DNA from: Paenibacillus whitsoniae
Lineage (GTDB): Bacteria > Bacillota > Bacilli > Paenibacillales > NBRC-103111
Direction: 5' to 3'
DNA: 32,376 nucleotides
Assembly: GCF_003955665.1 (NCBI RefSeq)
Contig: NZ_RXHU01000129.1
Span: 1 to 32,376, forward strand
Program-made: the position numbers and the translations under genes
Shown here: one piece after another, positions 6,859 through 15,300 of the stretch
Layout of the letters: every line of letters starts with the position of its first letter
Numbering within the stretch: the first letter of the stretch is position 1
Notes under the pieces: generated by a model
Database searches by the model: none
The model's input: the letters and a program-made list of their open reading frames with translations, nothing else
Told to the model about the DNA's origin: nothing

Positions 6859-7839
6859 ATGGAAACGAATAAACCATCCTGTTGTTCAGTAAGCCGAGGT
6901 TCGTCCGAGGAAGCTTCTTCGAGCGCCAATATTCAGCTTGAACGCTTTGGCGCCAAGCACGAGGAGTCGCCGAATCGTGAGGCCAAGTCGGGGATGATTT
7001 ACTTGTCGGGCGGCAAATTCCTGATGGGGACAGACGACAGGGAAGGCTTCCCGGCTGACGGAGAAGGTCCTGTGCGGGAAGTCAGCATAGCACCCTTCTA
7101 TATAGATCCATGCACGGTGACGAATGCTGAGTTCAAGCAGTTTATCGACGCAACCGGTTACAAGACGGAGGCGGAGCAATTCGGCTGGTCCTTTGTGTTT
7201 CATCTCTTTGTCTCTGAAGCGACCGGAGCCAATGTGAACAATGCCGCGCAGCAAACCCCGTGGTGGTGGGCCGTGGAAGGCGCTGATTGGGCTCATCCGG
7301 AGGGGCCTGATTCGAACGTTGAAGAGCGCTTGGACCATCCCGTCATCCATATTTCTTGGAATGATGCGATGGCGTATTGCAAGTGGGCGGGCAAACGGCT
7401 CCCGACGGAAGCCGAGTGGGAATTTGCGGCACGTGGCGGTCTCGTGCAGAAGCGTTACCCTTGGGGGGACGAGCTGAAGCCGGACGGCAAACATATGTGT
7501 AACATTTGGCAGGGGAAATTCCCTGTGAAAAATAATAAAAGCGACGGCTACGCCGGCACGGCGCCGGTTCGCTCTTTTGAACCCAATGGCTATGGCTTGT
7601 ACAACGTATCCGGCAATGTGTGGGAATGGTGCGCGGATTGGTTCAGCCCGAACTATCATCTGAAGGAGAACCGGGAGAACCCGGTCGGCCCTCCTGCAGG
7701 TGATAGCCGGGTGCTGCGCGGCGGCTCGTATTTGTGCCATCGGTCTTACTGCAACCGGTATCGCGTTGCGGCCCGCAGCAAAAACACGCCGGACAGCTCC
7801 ACCGGTAACATCGGTTTCCGCTGCGCGGCGGATGCCTAA
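6859..7839 (+). CDS. formylglycine-generating enzyme (FGE-sulfatase family)
   Basis: This 326-residue protein matches the SUMF1/FGE family, copper oxidases that convert a cysteine in sulfatases to formylglycine. The fold runs from about residue 46 (MIYLSGGKFLMGTDD) through HPVIHISWNDAMAYCKWAGKRLPTEAEWEFAARGG and NVWEWCADWFSPNY. The C-terminal active-site block GGSYLCHRSYCNRYR contains both copper-ligand cysteines (Cys293 and Cys298), so this is a genuine FGE rather than one of the many related proteins that lost them. The N-terminus has a vicinal cysteine pair (SCCSVSRG, residues 7-14) and no signal peptide, so the enzyme is cytoplasmic. No sulfatase is encoded in this window; its clients must lie elsewhere. 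It follows the chrA pair closely and is ended by a terminator at 7854. Confidence 0.92.
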   Translation: METNKPSCCSVSRGSSEEASSSANIQLERFGAKHEESPNREAKSGMIYLSGGKFLMGTDDREGFPADGEGPVREVSIAPFYIDPCTVTNAEFKQFIDATGYKTEAEQFGWSFVFHLFVSEATGANVNNAAQQTPWWWAVEGADWAHPEGPDSNVEERLDHPVIHISWNDAMAYCKWAGKRLPTEAEWEFAARGGLVQKRYPWGDELKPDGKHMCNIWQGKFPVKNNKSDGYAGTAPVRSFEPNGYGLYNVSGNVWEWCADWFSPNYHLKENRENPVGPPAGDSRVLRGGSYLCHRSYCNRYRVAARSKNTPDSSTGNIGFRCAADA

Positions 7840-7853
7840 ATTAGCCGGTACAG

Positions 7854-7890
7854 GACGCCTCAAACTTTGACGAGTTTGGGCGTCTTTTTT
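7854..7890 (+). terminator. rho-independent terminator after FGE gene
   Basis: GACGCCTCAAACT pairs with AGTTTGGGCGTC around a short loop, and six T follow. It closes the chrA-chrA-FGE unit. Confidence 0.9.
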
Positions 7891-7973
7891 GCATCATGAG
7901 AGCTGTCTACTGGGTAACACATCCCTCTAATCGGCAATATGCTGAGTCTAGAACAACTTTATGAGGTGATGGA

Positions 7974-8417
7974 ATGGCAGTTATCAAAGCCAGAAGCAGC
8001 GATATTGATATGCTGGCAAGACTCCTGAGAGCAGAAGCCGAGGGTGAGGGAGAAATGGGCATGCTTCTCGTCGGGAATGTCGGCGTTAACCGAATCCGAG
8101 CGAATTGCTCCGATTTTAAAGGACTCAGAACGATTCCCCAGATGATTAATCAGCCTCATGCGTTCGAAGCGCTGCAGCACGGGCAGTATTACCAGAAAGC
8201 GAGAGATCGCGAACGCCGACTGGCGCAGCGGGCCGTAGACGGCGAGCGGCATTGGCCGGGCAAATTTTCGCTGTGGTATTTCCGCCCGGGAACGGCGGCC
8301 AATCCGAAACCGTGCCCCGAAACCTGGTATAACCAGCCGCATGCAGGGCGCTGGAAGCTCCACTGCTTCTACGAGCCGACTGCGCAAGAATGCCAAAATG
8401 TGTACAATACGTTCTAG
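7974..8417 (+). CDS. CwlJ/SleB-type cell wall hydrolase
   Basis: This 147-residue hydrolase_2-family enzyme acts on spore cortex peptidoglycan during germination. The family core is visible: IDMLARLLRAEAEGEGEMGMLLVGNVGVNRI with the catalytic glutamate region, then IPQMINQPHAFEAL, and WYFRPGTAANPKPCPETWYNQPHAGRWKLHCFYEPT at the end. As in CwlJ there is no signal peptide and no N-terminal binding domain, whereas SleB is secreted and longer. The ATG at 7974 follows GAGGTGAT. It is a single gene, closed by the hairpin at 8424 that it shares with the convergent modB. Confidence 0.88.
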   Translation: MAVIKARSSDIDMLARLLRAEAEGEGEMGMLLVGNVGVNRIRANCSDFKGLRTIPQMINQPHAFEALQHGQYYQKARDRERRLAQRAVDGERHWPGKFSLWYFRPGTAANPKPCPETWYNQPHAGRWKLHCFYEPTAQECQNVYNTF

Positions 8418-8423
8418 CCACGA

Positions 8424-8455
8424 CAAAGAGACAGTTTCATTGAACTGTCTCTTTG
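8424..8455. terminator. bidirectional terminator between cwlJ-like gene and modB
   Basis: A perfect 13-bp stem, CAAAGAGACAGTT / AACTGTCTCTTTG, with a 6-base loop lies between convergent genes. The T tracts are short on both strands, so efficiency is uncertain. Confidence 0.7.
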
Positions 8456-8473
8456 TGTGTGGGTTCGGTTCGC

Positions 8474-9148
8474 TTAGTCGTGCCTCGAAGGACGGCTTGC
8501 CAGCAGCATGAAGCCGAACGAGATCACGATGATTGTACCCGCCCACCACCAGGCGAGCGGTTGATTACCGGATTCCACCGCGATATAGATCGCGGTCGGG
8601 AGTGTTTGCGTGCGATGCGGGATATTACCCGCAATCATGAGCGTAGCGCCGAATTCGCCGAGCCCGCGGGCAAAGCCAAGAATGTACGCAGAGCGAACGG
8701 AACGCCAGGCCAGCGGCAATGTGATGTACCAGAGCACCTGCCACTCCTTGGCGCCTGCGGATCGGGCGGCGTGCTCGAGATCGGCATTCACGCCGGCGAA
8801 GCCGGTTTTCATCGTCTGGTAGACGAGCGGAAACGCGACGACGACGGACGCGATCACAGCTGCGCCCCACGTAAAGATGATCGATTGATCGAAGAGCGCC
8901 TCAATGGCTGAGCCGATCCAGCCTTTTTTGCCCAGCAGCACGAGCAGGATGAACCCGACGACGGTCGGGGGCAGAACCATCGGCAGCAGGAAGGCCGTTT
9001 CGATGAGCAGCTTGCCCCGAAAGCGGCGTCTCGCCATCAGCCACGCAGCCCAACAGCCGAGCGCCAGCACGATAAAACTGGCAACGCCGGCTACTTTCAA
9101 TGAGAGAAGGATGGGGGAAACGAATTCTTGCCAGGAGATGCCGGCCAT
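8474..9148 (-). CDS. modB: molybdate ABC transporter permease ModB
   Basis: This 224-residue inner-membrane permease is for molybdate (or tungstate) uptake with ModA. It has about five hydrophobic segments: SLKVAGVASFIVLALGCWAAWL, then LLPMVLPPTVVGFILLVLLG (a family hallmark), the ABC-contacting EAA loop EHAARSAGAKEWQVLWYITLPLA at about residues 130-150, and RGLGEFGATLMIAGNIPHRT, which is strongly conserved in ModB. It starts at 9148, just one base past the modA stop codon, with only a weak ribosome site, so translation is probably coupled to modA. No modC ATPase follows: the gene ends at a terminator shared with the cwlJ-like gene. Confidence 0.94.
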   Translation of the reverse strand: MAGISWQEFVSPILLSLKVAGVASFIVLALGCWAAWLMARRRFRGKLLIETAFLLPMVLPPTVVGFILLVLLGKKGWIGSAIEALFDQSIIFTWGAAVIASVVVAFPLVYQTMKTGFAGVNADLEHAARSAGAKEWQVLWYITLPLAWRSVRSAYILGFARGLGEFGATLMIAGNIPHRTQTLPTAIYIAVESGNQPLAWWWAGTIIVISFGFMLLASRPSRHD

Positions 9149-9149
9149 G

Positions 9150-9998
9150 CTACTTGGCCGCTACGGAGAAGCCGAATTTTACGAACACATCGAGCGCTTC
9201 CGTGCTTTGCAGATACGTATAAAAATCGCCGGTTTCCTTGCCATGCTTGGTCGCTTTCACGATGCCGGCCGGGTATTCGACGGCTTTGTAGGTTTTCGGG
9301 TCGATCGTGCCGGCGATTTTCACCTGTTTGGAGGTCAGCGCATCCGTTTTATAGACAAACCCTGCTTCTGCGTTGCCGGACTCAACATACGTGAGCACTT
9401 GGCGTACGTCTTTGCCTTGTACGATTTTGTTTTGCAGCGCATCCCACAGCTTGGCGTTTGTCAGCGCTTCTTTCGCGTATGTGCCCGCAGGCACGGTTAG
9501 AGGTTCGCCAACGGCGACATGCTTGATGCTGTCCGCTGTCAAATCTTCCACCTTGGACGCGGCAACCTTGCCGCCCTCGGGGACGATGAGCACGAGTTCG
9601 TTCAAGAGCAGGCTCTTCTGTTGGGCTGTATCGATGAGTCCTTTGTCGACGAGGTCTTTCATATTTTTGGCGGCTGCCGAGAAGAACAGGTCGGCCGGAG
9701 CGCCTTGCTCAATTTGCTGCTGAAGCGCGCCAGAGGCGCCGAAGTTGAAGTTCAGCTTGATGGTTGCGTGCTGCTTTTCATAAGTAGCGGCGATTTCCTT
9801 CAATGCATCCGTCAAACTTGCTGCAGCGGAAATCGTAAGCTCCACTTGCGTTTTCGGCTGCGCGGAAGCCGTCGCTCCGGCTTGCGGGCTGGCAGCGGCG
9901 CTGGGCTGCGCCGGCGCAGAGCCTGACGAGCAGCCTGCGGCAAACAGCATAAGCGCAAGTCCGAATAACGAAACAGTACGAAATATGGTTTTCTTCAT
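9150..9998 (-). CDS. modA: molybdate-binding lipoprotein ModA
   Basis: This 282-residue substrate-binding lipoprotein captures molybdate outside the membrane. The signal peptide ends in a lipobox, LFAAGC, with Cys23 as the lipidated residue, followed by a low-complexity Ala/Ser/Pro/Gln linker to about residue 50. The mature domain opens with ISAAASLTDALKEI, then FNFGASGALQQQIEQGAPADLFFSAA, VPAGTYAKEAL and AEAGFVYKTDA, all ModA signatures that line the oxyanion site. I prefer the ATG at 9998; a GTG four codons earlier is possible. It is transcribed with modB and diverges from the regulator gene at 10161 across an A+T-rich control region. Confidence 0.94.
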   Translation of the reverse strand: MKKTIFRTVSLFGLALMLFAAGCSSGSAPAQPSAAASPQAGATASAQPKTQVELTISAAASLTDALKEIAATYEKQHATIKLNFNFGASGALQQQIEQGAPADLFFSAAAKNMKDLVDKGLIDTAQQKSLLLNELVLIVPEGGKVAASKVEDLTADSIKHVAVGEPLTVPAGTYAKEALTNAKLWDALQNKIVQGKDVRQVLTYVESGNAEAGFVYKTDALTSKQVKIAGTIDPKTYKAVEYPAGIVKATKHGKETGDFYTYLQSTEALDVFVKFGFSVAAK

Positions 9999-10036
9999 TT
10001 TTTCACCCACCGGTTTGTTCTGATCTATCTATTTAG

Positions 10037-10076
10037 TTATAATTAGCATGATTTAATTATAAATGATTATAAATCA
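10037..10076. promoter_or_regulatory. mod promoter/operator with 10-bp-phased repeats
   Basis: Two exact copies of ATTATAAAT occur at 10056-10064 and 10066-10074, one helical turn apart. Each contains TATAAT on the minus strand, so either could be the modA -10 box. The pair is embedded in an inverted repeat TGATTTA (10049-10055) / TAAATCA (10070-10076). A separate TATAAT on the plus strand at 10038-10043 could serve the divergent regulator gene. The block is far more A+T-rich than its surroundings and is the obvious site for autoregulation. Confidence 0.5.
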
Positions 10077-10160
10077 AACCGTTTCGTGCGTAAATATGAA
10101 ATTGAAATCCATGTCCAGTCGGCATATGATGGAAAGAAACGAGCTATCCGGAGGTCGCGT

Positions 10161-11126
10161 ATGACAGCGAATATTTCTTATACTACCGAGGACATCTCCA
10201 AGCTTTTGAAAATATCGAAATTAACCGTATACGACCTAATTAAAAAAGGAGAGCTGCCGGCCTATCGCGTCGGCAAGCAAATGCGGGTGGACGCTTCCGA
10301 TCTGGAGGCGTACAAAGCGAGAGCCAAGAGCGGCACAGCGGCCGCCGCGCTCAAGGTTGAGGCGGACGAGCCCAGCTACGCCCCCCAAGCACGGTTCCGG
10401 CCGGCGGTATCAGGTGACCGTAGTTCGCTCGTCATCACCGGTCAGGACATGAGTCTTGATATTCTGGCGAAGCACCTGGAACGCAGGGCGCCTTCGCGTC
10501 GCCCTCTGCGCGCCTACGTCGGAAGCATGGACAGTTTGATCGCGATGTACCGAGGAGAATCGGACATTGTCAGTACGCATTTGCTGGACGGCGATACGGG
10601 AGCATACAATGTGCCGTATATCAGGAAGCTGCTGATCGGCCACGCTTATGTGGTCGTGACGCTGGTGCAGCGGACGGCCGGGTTATATGTGCAGCGCGGG
10701 AACCCGAAAGGGCTTCAGGGCTGGCAAGATTTGGCGCAGGAGGGTCTGCGCCTCGCCAATCGGGAGAAGGGCTCGGGCGCCCGCGTACTCCTCGAAGAGC
10801 AGCTGCGCCTTCACGGCATTCCGGCGCGGCAGCTGCTCGGGTACGAGCAGGAAGAGACGAACCACCTTGGCGTTGCAGGGAAAGTGGCGATCGGCGCCGC
10901 CGATGTCGGTGTCGGCATCGAGAAAGCGGTATCGATGGTCGGAGGCGTTGATTTTATTCCACTTATTCAGGAGCGGGTGGATCTCGTCATGATGAAGAAA
11001 CCGGAGAACTTAGGTTGGATCCAAGGCGTCATCGACGTGCTGCAATCCGAGTCGTTCCTCGGCGAGCTTCGCCCGATTCACGGGTATGACCTGTCACAAA
11101 CAGGTCAAATTGTGTTTGAAGTATGA
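10161..11126 (+). CDS. HTH (excisionase-type) plus periplasmic-binding-like domain regulator, probable molybdate sensor
   Basis: This 321-residue protein has an N-terminal helix-turn-helix of the excisionase/MerR-like type (YTTEDISKLLKISKLTVYDLIKKGELPAYRVG, residues 6-40, ending MRVDASDLEAYK). A domain of about 230 residues follows that resembles a ModA/TupA-like binding protein without signal peptide (from about residue 90, with YVGSMDSLIAMYRGESDIV, NREKGSGARVLLEEQL and VGIGIEKA-like stretches). Such one-component regulators are known beside molybdate and tungstate transporter genes. The divergent position opposite modAB supports molybdate-responsive control. The ATG at 10161 is chosen because GGAGGT lies directly upstream; the longer frame begins at a GTG at 10086 inside the presumed control region. 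Ligand identity is inferred from context. Confidence 0.82.
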   Translation: MTANISYTTEDISKLLKISKLTVYDLIKKGELPAYRVGKQMRVDASDLEAYKARAKSGTAAAALKVEADEPSYAPQARFRPAVSGDRSSLVITGQDMSLDILAKHLERRAPSRRPLRAYVGSMDSLIAMYRGESDIVSTHLLDGDTGAYNVPYIRKLLIGHAYVVVTLVQRTAGLYVQRGNPKGLQGWQDLAQEGLRLANREKGSGARVLLEEQLRLHGIPARQLLGYEQEETNHLGVAGKVAIGAADVGVGIEKAVSMVGGVDFIPLIQERVDLVMMKKPENLGWIQGVIDVLQSESFLGELRPIHGYDLSQTGQIVFEV

Positions 11127-11148
11127 TCTGCGTGCGGAGCCTTAGGCC

Positions 11149-11177
11149 TTGGCAAGATAAGGTTCTGCGCGTATAAT
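11149..11177 (+). promoter_or_regulatory. near-consensus sigma-A promoter of the aldo/keto reductase gene
   Basis: TTGGCA at 11149-11154 and TATAAT at 11172-11177 are separated by exactly 17 bases: five of six and six of six matches to the vegetative consensus. The start codon lies about 57 bases downstream. The leader between holds the palindrome AAGCGCTT at about 11200-11207. Confidence 0.75.
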
Positions 11178-11233
11178 TGTTAACGTGTGCAATGGTTGAA
11201 GCGCTTAAACTAGACGAGAAGAGGTCGATAACT

Positions 11234-12163
11234 ATGAACCGCAAAAGTGTAGGACGTGCAGGATTTGAGATTTCGACGGTAACGTTTGGCTGCTGGGAGC
11301 TTGGCGGCGGGCCATGGGAGTTCACGGGCGACGAGAACAATAAGCAACTGCTTCGCAAAGCCTATGAGCTCGGCGTGACGACGTTTGACACGGCGGAAGG
11401 CTATGGCAACGGCCACTCGGAGGATATTGTAGGGGCTGCGCTGAAGGATATTCGCCAAAACTGCATCATTTCCACAAAAGTCAGTCGTGCGAATTTGCAT
11501 CCGGATCAAGTCCGCCGGTCGGCAGAAACGAGCTTGCGGCGACTGCAAACCGACTATATCGACATTTATTATATCCACTGGCCGAGCTTTGACATTCCCG
11601 TGGCGGAGACGCTAGGCGCGTTCAATAGGCTGAAAGAGGAAGGTCTCATCCGGGCGATCGGGGTTTCCAATTTTTCGCTGTCGCAGCTGCAAGAGGCGGT
11701 CCAGTATGCGCAAATCGACGTGATTCAGCCGGAGTACAGCTTGCTTCACAGAGCGATAGAAGACGACATCGCACCGTTCTGCCAAGAGCAGCAAATCGGC
11801 ATCATGAGCTACAGTTCGATTGCGAAGGGAATTCTGACCGGCTCGTTCCATCTAGCGGGGAAAAAGCTGGCCGAAGACGATTTCCGCGCACAGCGGCGGC
11901 TGTTTTCGCCGGAGCATCTGCAGGCTTCACAGCAGCTGCTCGACACGATGAAAGCGATTGCGGATGAACATAGGGCGAGCGTATCGCAAATTGCGATTGC
12001 GTGGCTGCTGCATCAAGCGCCGCTGACGTCGGCGATAATCGGCACACAGGATGAGCATCATTTGGCGGACAATCTGAAGGCGGCGGACGTCCAGCTTAGC
12101 TCGGAGGAATTGAAGGTATTAAGTGAAACGAGCCGGGAAGCGTTGGAGAAGATTGGATACTAG
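11234..12163 (+). CDS. aldo/keto reductase
   Basis: This 309-residue NAD(P)H-dependent oxidoreductase has the (beta/alpha)8 aldo/keto reductase fold. The catalytic tetrad is present: Asp52 and Tyr57 in FDTAEGYGNG, Lys82 in ISTKVSR, and His115 in YYIHWPS. Cofactor-binding features follow, including IRAIGVSNFS and, near the C-terminus, QIAIAWLLHQAPLTSAIIGT. Its sequence is close to the YccK/YhdN-type general reductases of bacilli; the natural substrate cannot be told. The ATG at 11234 follows AGAAGAGGT, and a longer frame from 11177 would start at the -10 box. It is a single gene with its own strong promoter and a terminator at 12196. Confidence 0.93.
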   Translation: MNRKSVGRAGFEISTVTFGCWELGGGPWEFTGDENNKQLLRKAYELGVTTFDTAEGYGNGHSEDIVGAALKDIRQNCIISTKVSRANLHPDQVRRSAETSLRRLQTDYIDIYYIHWPSFDIPVAETLGAFNRLKEEGLIRAIGVSNFSLSQLQEAVQYAQIDVIQPEYSLLHRAIEDDIAPFCQEQQIGIMSYSSIAKGILTGSFHLAGKKLAEDDFRAQRRLFSPEHLQASQQLLDTMKAIADEHRASVSQIAIAWLLHQAPLTSAIIGTQDEHHLADNLKAADVQLSSEELKVLSETSREALEKIGY

Positions 12164-12195
12164 ACTTAAAATTGCATAAAAAGTGTTGACATGAG

Positions 12196-12218
12196 AGCCT
12201 GCGCTATGCAGGCTTTTT
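12196..12218 (+). terminator. rho-independent terminator after aldo/keto reductase
   Basis: AGCCTGC pairs with GCAGGCT around GCTAT, followed by five T. The stem sequence resembles the hairpin repeats found at 18387-18570. Confidence 0.85.
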
Positions 12219-12310
12219 GGCGTTTGGCCGGCGAAGCCTTTTAACCCTGCATTTCGCAAAATCTCTTAAATAACAACATATGAAACTTAAAAAACATGAT
12301 TTATCTCGCA

Positions 12311-12324
12311 TGAAAGCGTTGTTA
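12311..12324 (+). promoter_or_regulatory. cre-like site upstream of the SLH lyase gene
   Basis: TGAAAGCGTTGTTA matches the CcpA operator consensus TGWNANCGNTNWCA at all fixed positions but one (T for C at position 13). It lies 51 bases before the start codon. Catabolite repression of an extracellular polysaccharide-degrading enzyme is biologically expected. A partial palindrome, TGTTAAGCTTACA, overlaps its right end. Confidence 0.45.
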
Positions 12325-12374
12325 AGCTTACAACATAGGAAAACATATTCCTGACTTTAGAAAGGAGATTGAGC

Positions 12375-15300
12375 ATGAAACGGCTTTTCATGCAAGCGAT
12401 ATCTTTGCTTTTATGTGTGTGCGTGGCTTTTACATCCCTCTTGCTGGGATCAGCTGCGAACGTTGCGAACGCTGCGGGAACGACGGTTTCGTTTCAGCCG
12501 ACCCAAGACGGGTTTGTATCCAATTTTAGCGGACAAGGCAACACCACCAATCCAACGGCAACAAAATTAATCTATGGGAAGTCCCGTCATACTTATTTTA
12601 AGTTTGATCTATCTTCCATCGATACAACCCGGTATGCGATTGGCGATATGAGTATGACGCTCAGCTTTCGGAAGTCGCATGCGGCGAATGAGCTGATTTT
12701 CACGGAAAGCGAATCGGTTCTGCGCGGTACGAACACGGCATGGACGGTCACGAATGTCACGTACAATAACCGTCCTTACGAGATTGCCGGAACGCCAAGT
12801 GTCAGCAAGAATGTCACATCGATAGGCGAAGAGAATCTCTCGATCGACTTGTCCACGATCTTCCAGAATGCTTTGAACCAGGGCAGAAAGGTCGTCACGA
12901 TTCATTTGACAACTGCGAAAGTGGACGACGGCACGGTGAGCGCCAGCGAGCTGTATTCCTCGAGAAACACGACGTATCCGGGCCCGTCCTTGAGTGTTGC
13001 GCTGGGGACTCCGATTGTGAACGACGGCGTCGATAGAACGGCTTTGAATGCGATCATCGGACAAGCAGAGCAATTGATTGAAACCGCATACACGCCTAGT
13101 AGTTGGGCGATCGTATTGACTGCGCTCAATACGGCGAAAGATTTGCGCCTTACCAACACGACGCAGGCTGAAGTTAATCAAGCCGTTGCTTCACTGCAAG
13201 CGGCGATAAACAACCTTGTGGATGCGGAGCGCCCATCCAAGATTGCGGGGCCTATGATGGGGAATTACTATAACAATGGCACAACAGCGGCCATGATCAT
13301 GACGATGAGAAACGGGGATGGCAAGTATGTGAAGGTAGACCCTGTCACAGAAAAGCTGTCGCTTACGGCAAACGCTGCCGAGGCGTCGCCGTTTGCTCTG
13401 TATGTGTTGGATTATTTTGCGACTGTGGATCATACGGAGCCTGAGGTTGGGGCTACCCGAACGGCGTATTCCATCAAATCCTTGGTAAATAACAAATATT
13501 TGACCATTCAAAACTATTTTACGGCGGAAGAGTTTCTGAGCAATACCCATCGTTATTTTAATATCGTGACGGGGGCTCAAAGCGGCGGCAGTACGGACCG
13601 GACGTTCGAAATCAAGGCATCGGCCGCTGTGCCGGGCTGGAATGAGCGGTTCTATATCGATCAGTACGCGACTTCAGGTTTTTACCGCATCTGGTCGCAT
13701 TTGTCGACGATTAGGGACGATGTCAGTTTTAACCGTTACAATGTAAAAATGTCAGAAACCGCTATGTTGAGCAGCACAACGGCATCCGAGAATACCGAGT
13801 ACAAATTTTATTTTGACCTCGTGACGGACAAAGATCAATTAGACATCAGCCAGAATGTCTCTGGGAACAGCGCTAACCTGTTCTGGAAGCCGATTAATGG
13901 CGATACGAACCCAGCCAACTACAGTGTCAATACTGGAACGGTCACGGGAATCGTGTACGCCGGCGGTTTGATGCATCTTGCGCTCTCCAATCTGAGTGTC
14001 GGCGTTCATTCGTATGCGGTTGCTTATAACAGAGGCGGCTATCAAACGTCGGCGGATGTGAATGTCCGCATATTCAATCATCCCGGCATCCTGCTTACGA
14101 TGAATGATTTGGACAGCATGAAGGCACATGTGTTGGCCAAAGAGGAGCCTTGGTACTCCGATTATCAAAGAATGCTGAACAGTGTGTCGTATGGTGTGGC
14201 GAGCTCCGATTACCAAACCACGGTGTTTGCAAATGTCGGACGTGGGGGAGCGCCGTCGGATTCCGGCAATATCGGATATTTTGAAAAAGGCGGAAACGCT
14301 GCTTATTTCAATGCCCTCCAGTGGGTTATCACGGGGGATCGGCAGTACGCCGACAAGGCTGTGGACATTGTTACGCAATGGGCGAATACGCTGAAAGTCA
14401 TTGACGGCCGGGACAGAATTCTGGGAGCCGGCATCAATGCGTATAAGCTGGCAAGTGCAGCGGAAATTATGAAGCATTATAACGGCGGCTATAGCGGCTA
14501 CAGCGATGCCGATTTCAAGGCGTTGCAGGATATGATGATCAATGTGGTCTATCCCGTGATTCAGGATGCGGCAGTCCCGATGTTGGCCAACGGCAACTGG
14601 GATTTGGCGGCGCTCGTCAGCATGATGGCGATCGGCGTGCTGTGTGAGAATACCGAAATTTTTGACCGTGCGATGTTCTTCTATCAAGACATTCACACGA
14701 ATGGTTCGATCTTCGCCTATGTGAACGATGCCGGCCAGACGATGGAAACCGGTCGCGACCAAGCTCACGCCATGCTGGCGCTTGGCTACATGTCCGAAAT
14801 CGCGCTGATTGCGAAAAGTCAGCAGGAAGATCTGTATTCGCTGTACAATAACAGGCTTGCGAAAGCGTTTGAATACTTGGCCAAATACAACCTCTATTCA
14901 AAGGAATTGTACGGGGTAGATGTTCCTTTCATGGCGATGCCGAACGTGTTTGCAGATACCAGCAGAGGGTATTACGGCGTCGGTTTTGACAGGGACAGCA
15001 ACGGGCTGAACCGGGGCGAGATCAGACCTGTTTTTGAACAAGGGCTTGCTTTGTACAGAAACGTGCCTGGCGTCGATCTGACCTGGACCGAAAGAGCGGC
15101 GGCAGCGTCTCGCCCGCAAGGCATGGTGCATTTTGACAATCTGAACTTTGGCACCTTGACGTACTATAACGGTGAACCGCTTGGCACAATGAGCGGACCG
15201 TATTTTCAATTGCGAACCCGTTGGGAGCCGCTGTATCAACGGAATTGGAGTACAGTGAACGGAGAGAAAGTAGCCGAGACACTGAACTCGTACTATGATG

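Noticed and set aside
6886..7863. A 325-codon minus-strand frame opposite the FGE gene
   Set aside because: It is the antisense of a clearly conserved enzyme; its composition is Arg/Pro/Ala-rich without domains, and it runs through the terminator stem.
8453..8911. A 152-codon plus-strand frame opposite modB
   Set aside because: Antisense shadow of a well-conserved permease, without a start signal or protein-like composition.
10086..10160. A longer N-terminus for the HTH/binding-domain regulator
   Set aside because: It would begin at a GTG inside the A+T-rich control region with no ribosome site, whereas the ATG at 10161 has GGAGGT just upstream.
11196..11211. A cre-like palindrome in the aldo/keto reductase leader
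   Set aside because: Only the AAGCGCTT core fits; the outer TG/CA positions of the CcpA consensus are missing.
13839..14768. A 309-codon minus-strand frame inside the SLH lyase gene
   Set aside because: The sense strand encodes recognisable lyase motifs; the antisense product is His/Ile/Arg-rich and matches nothing.
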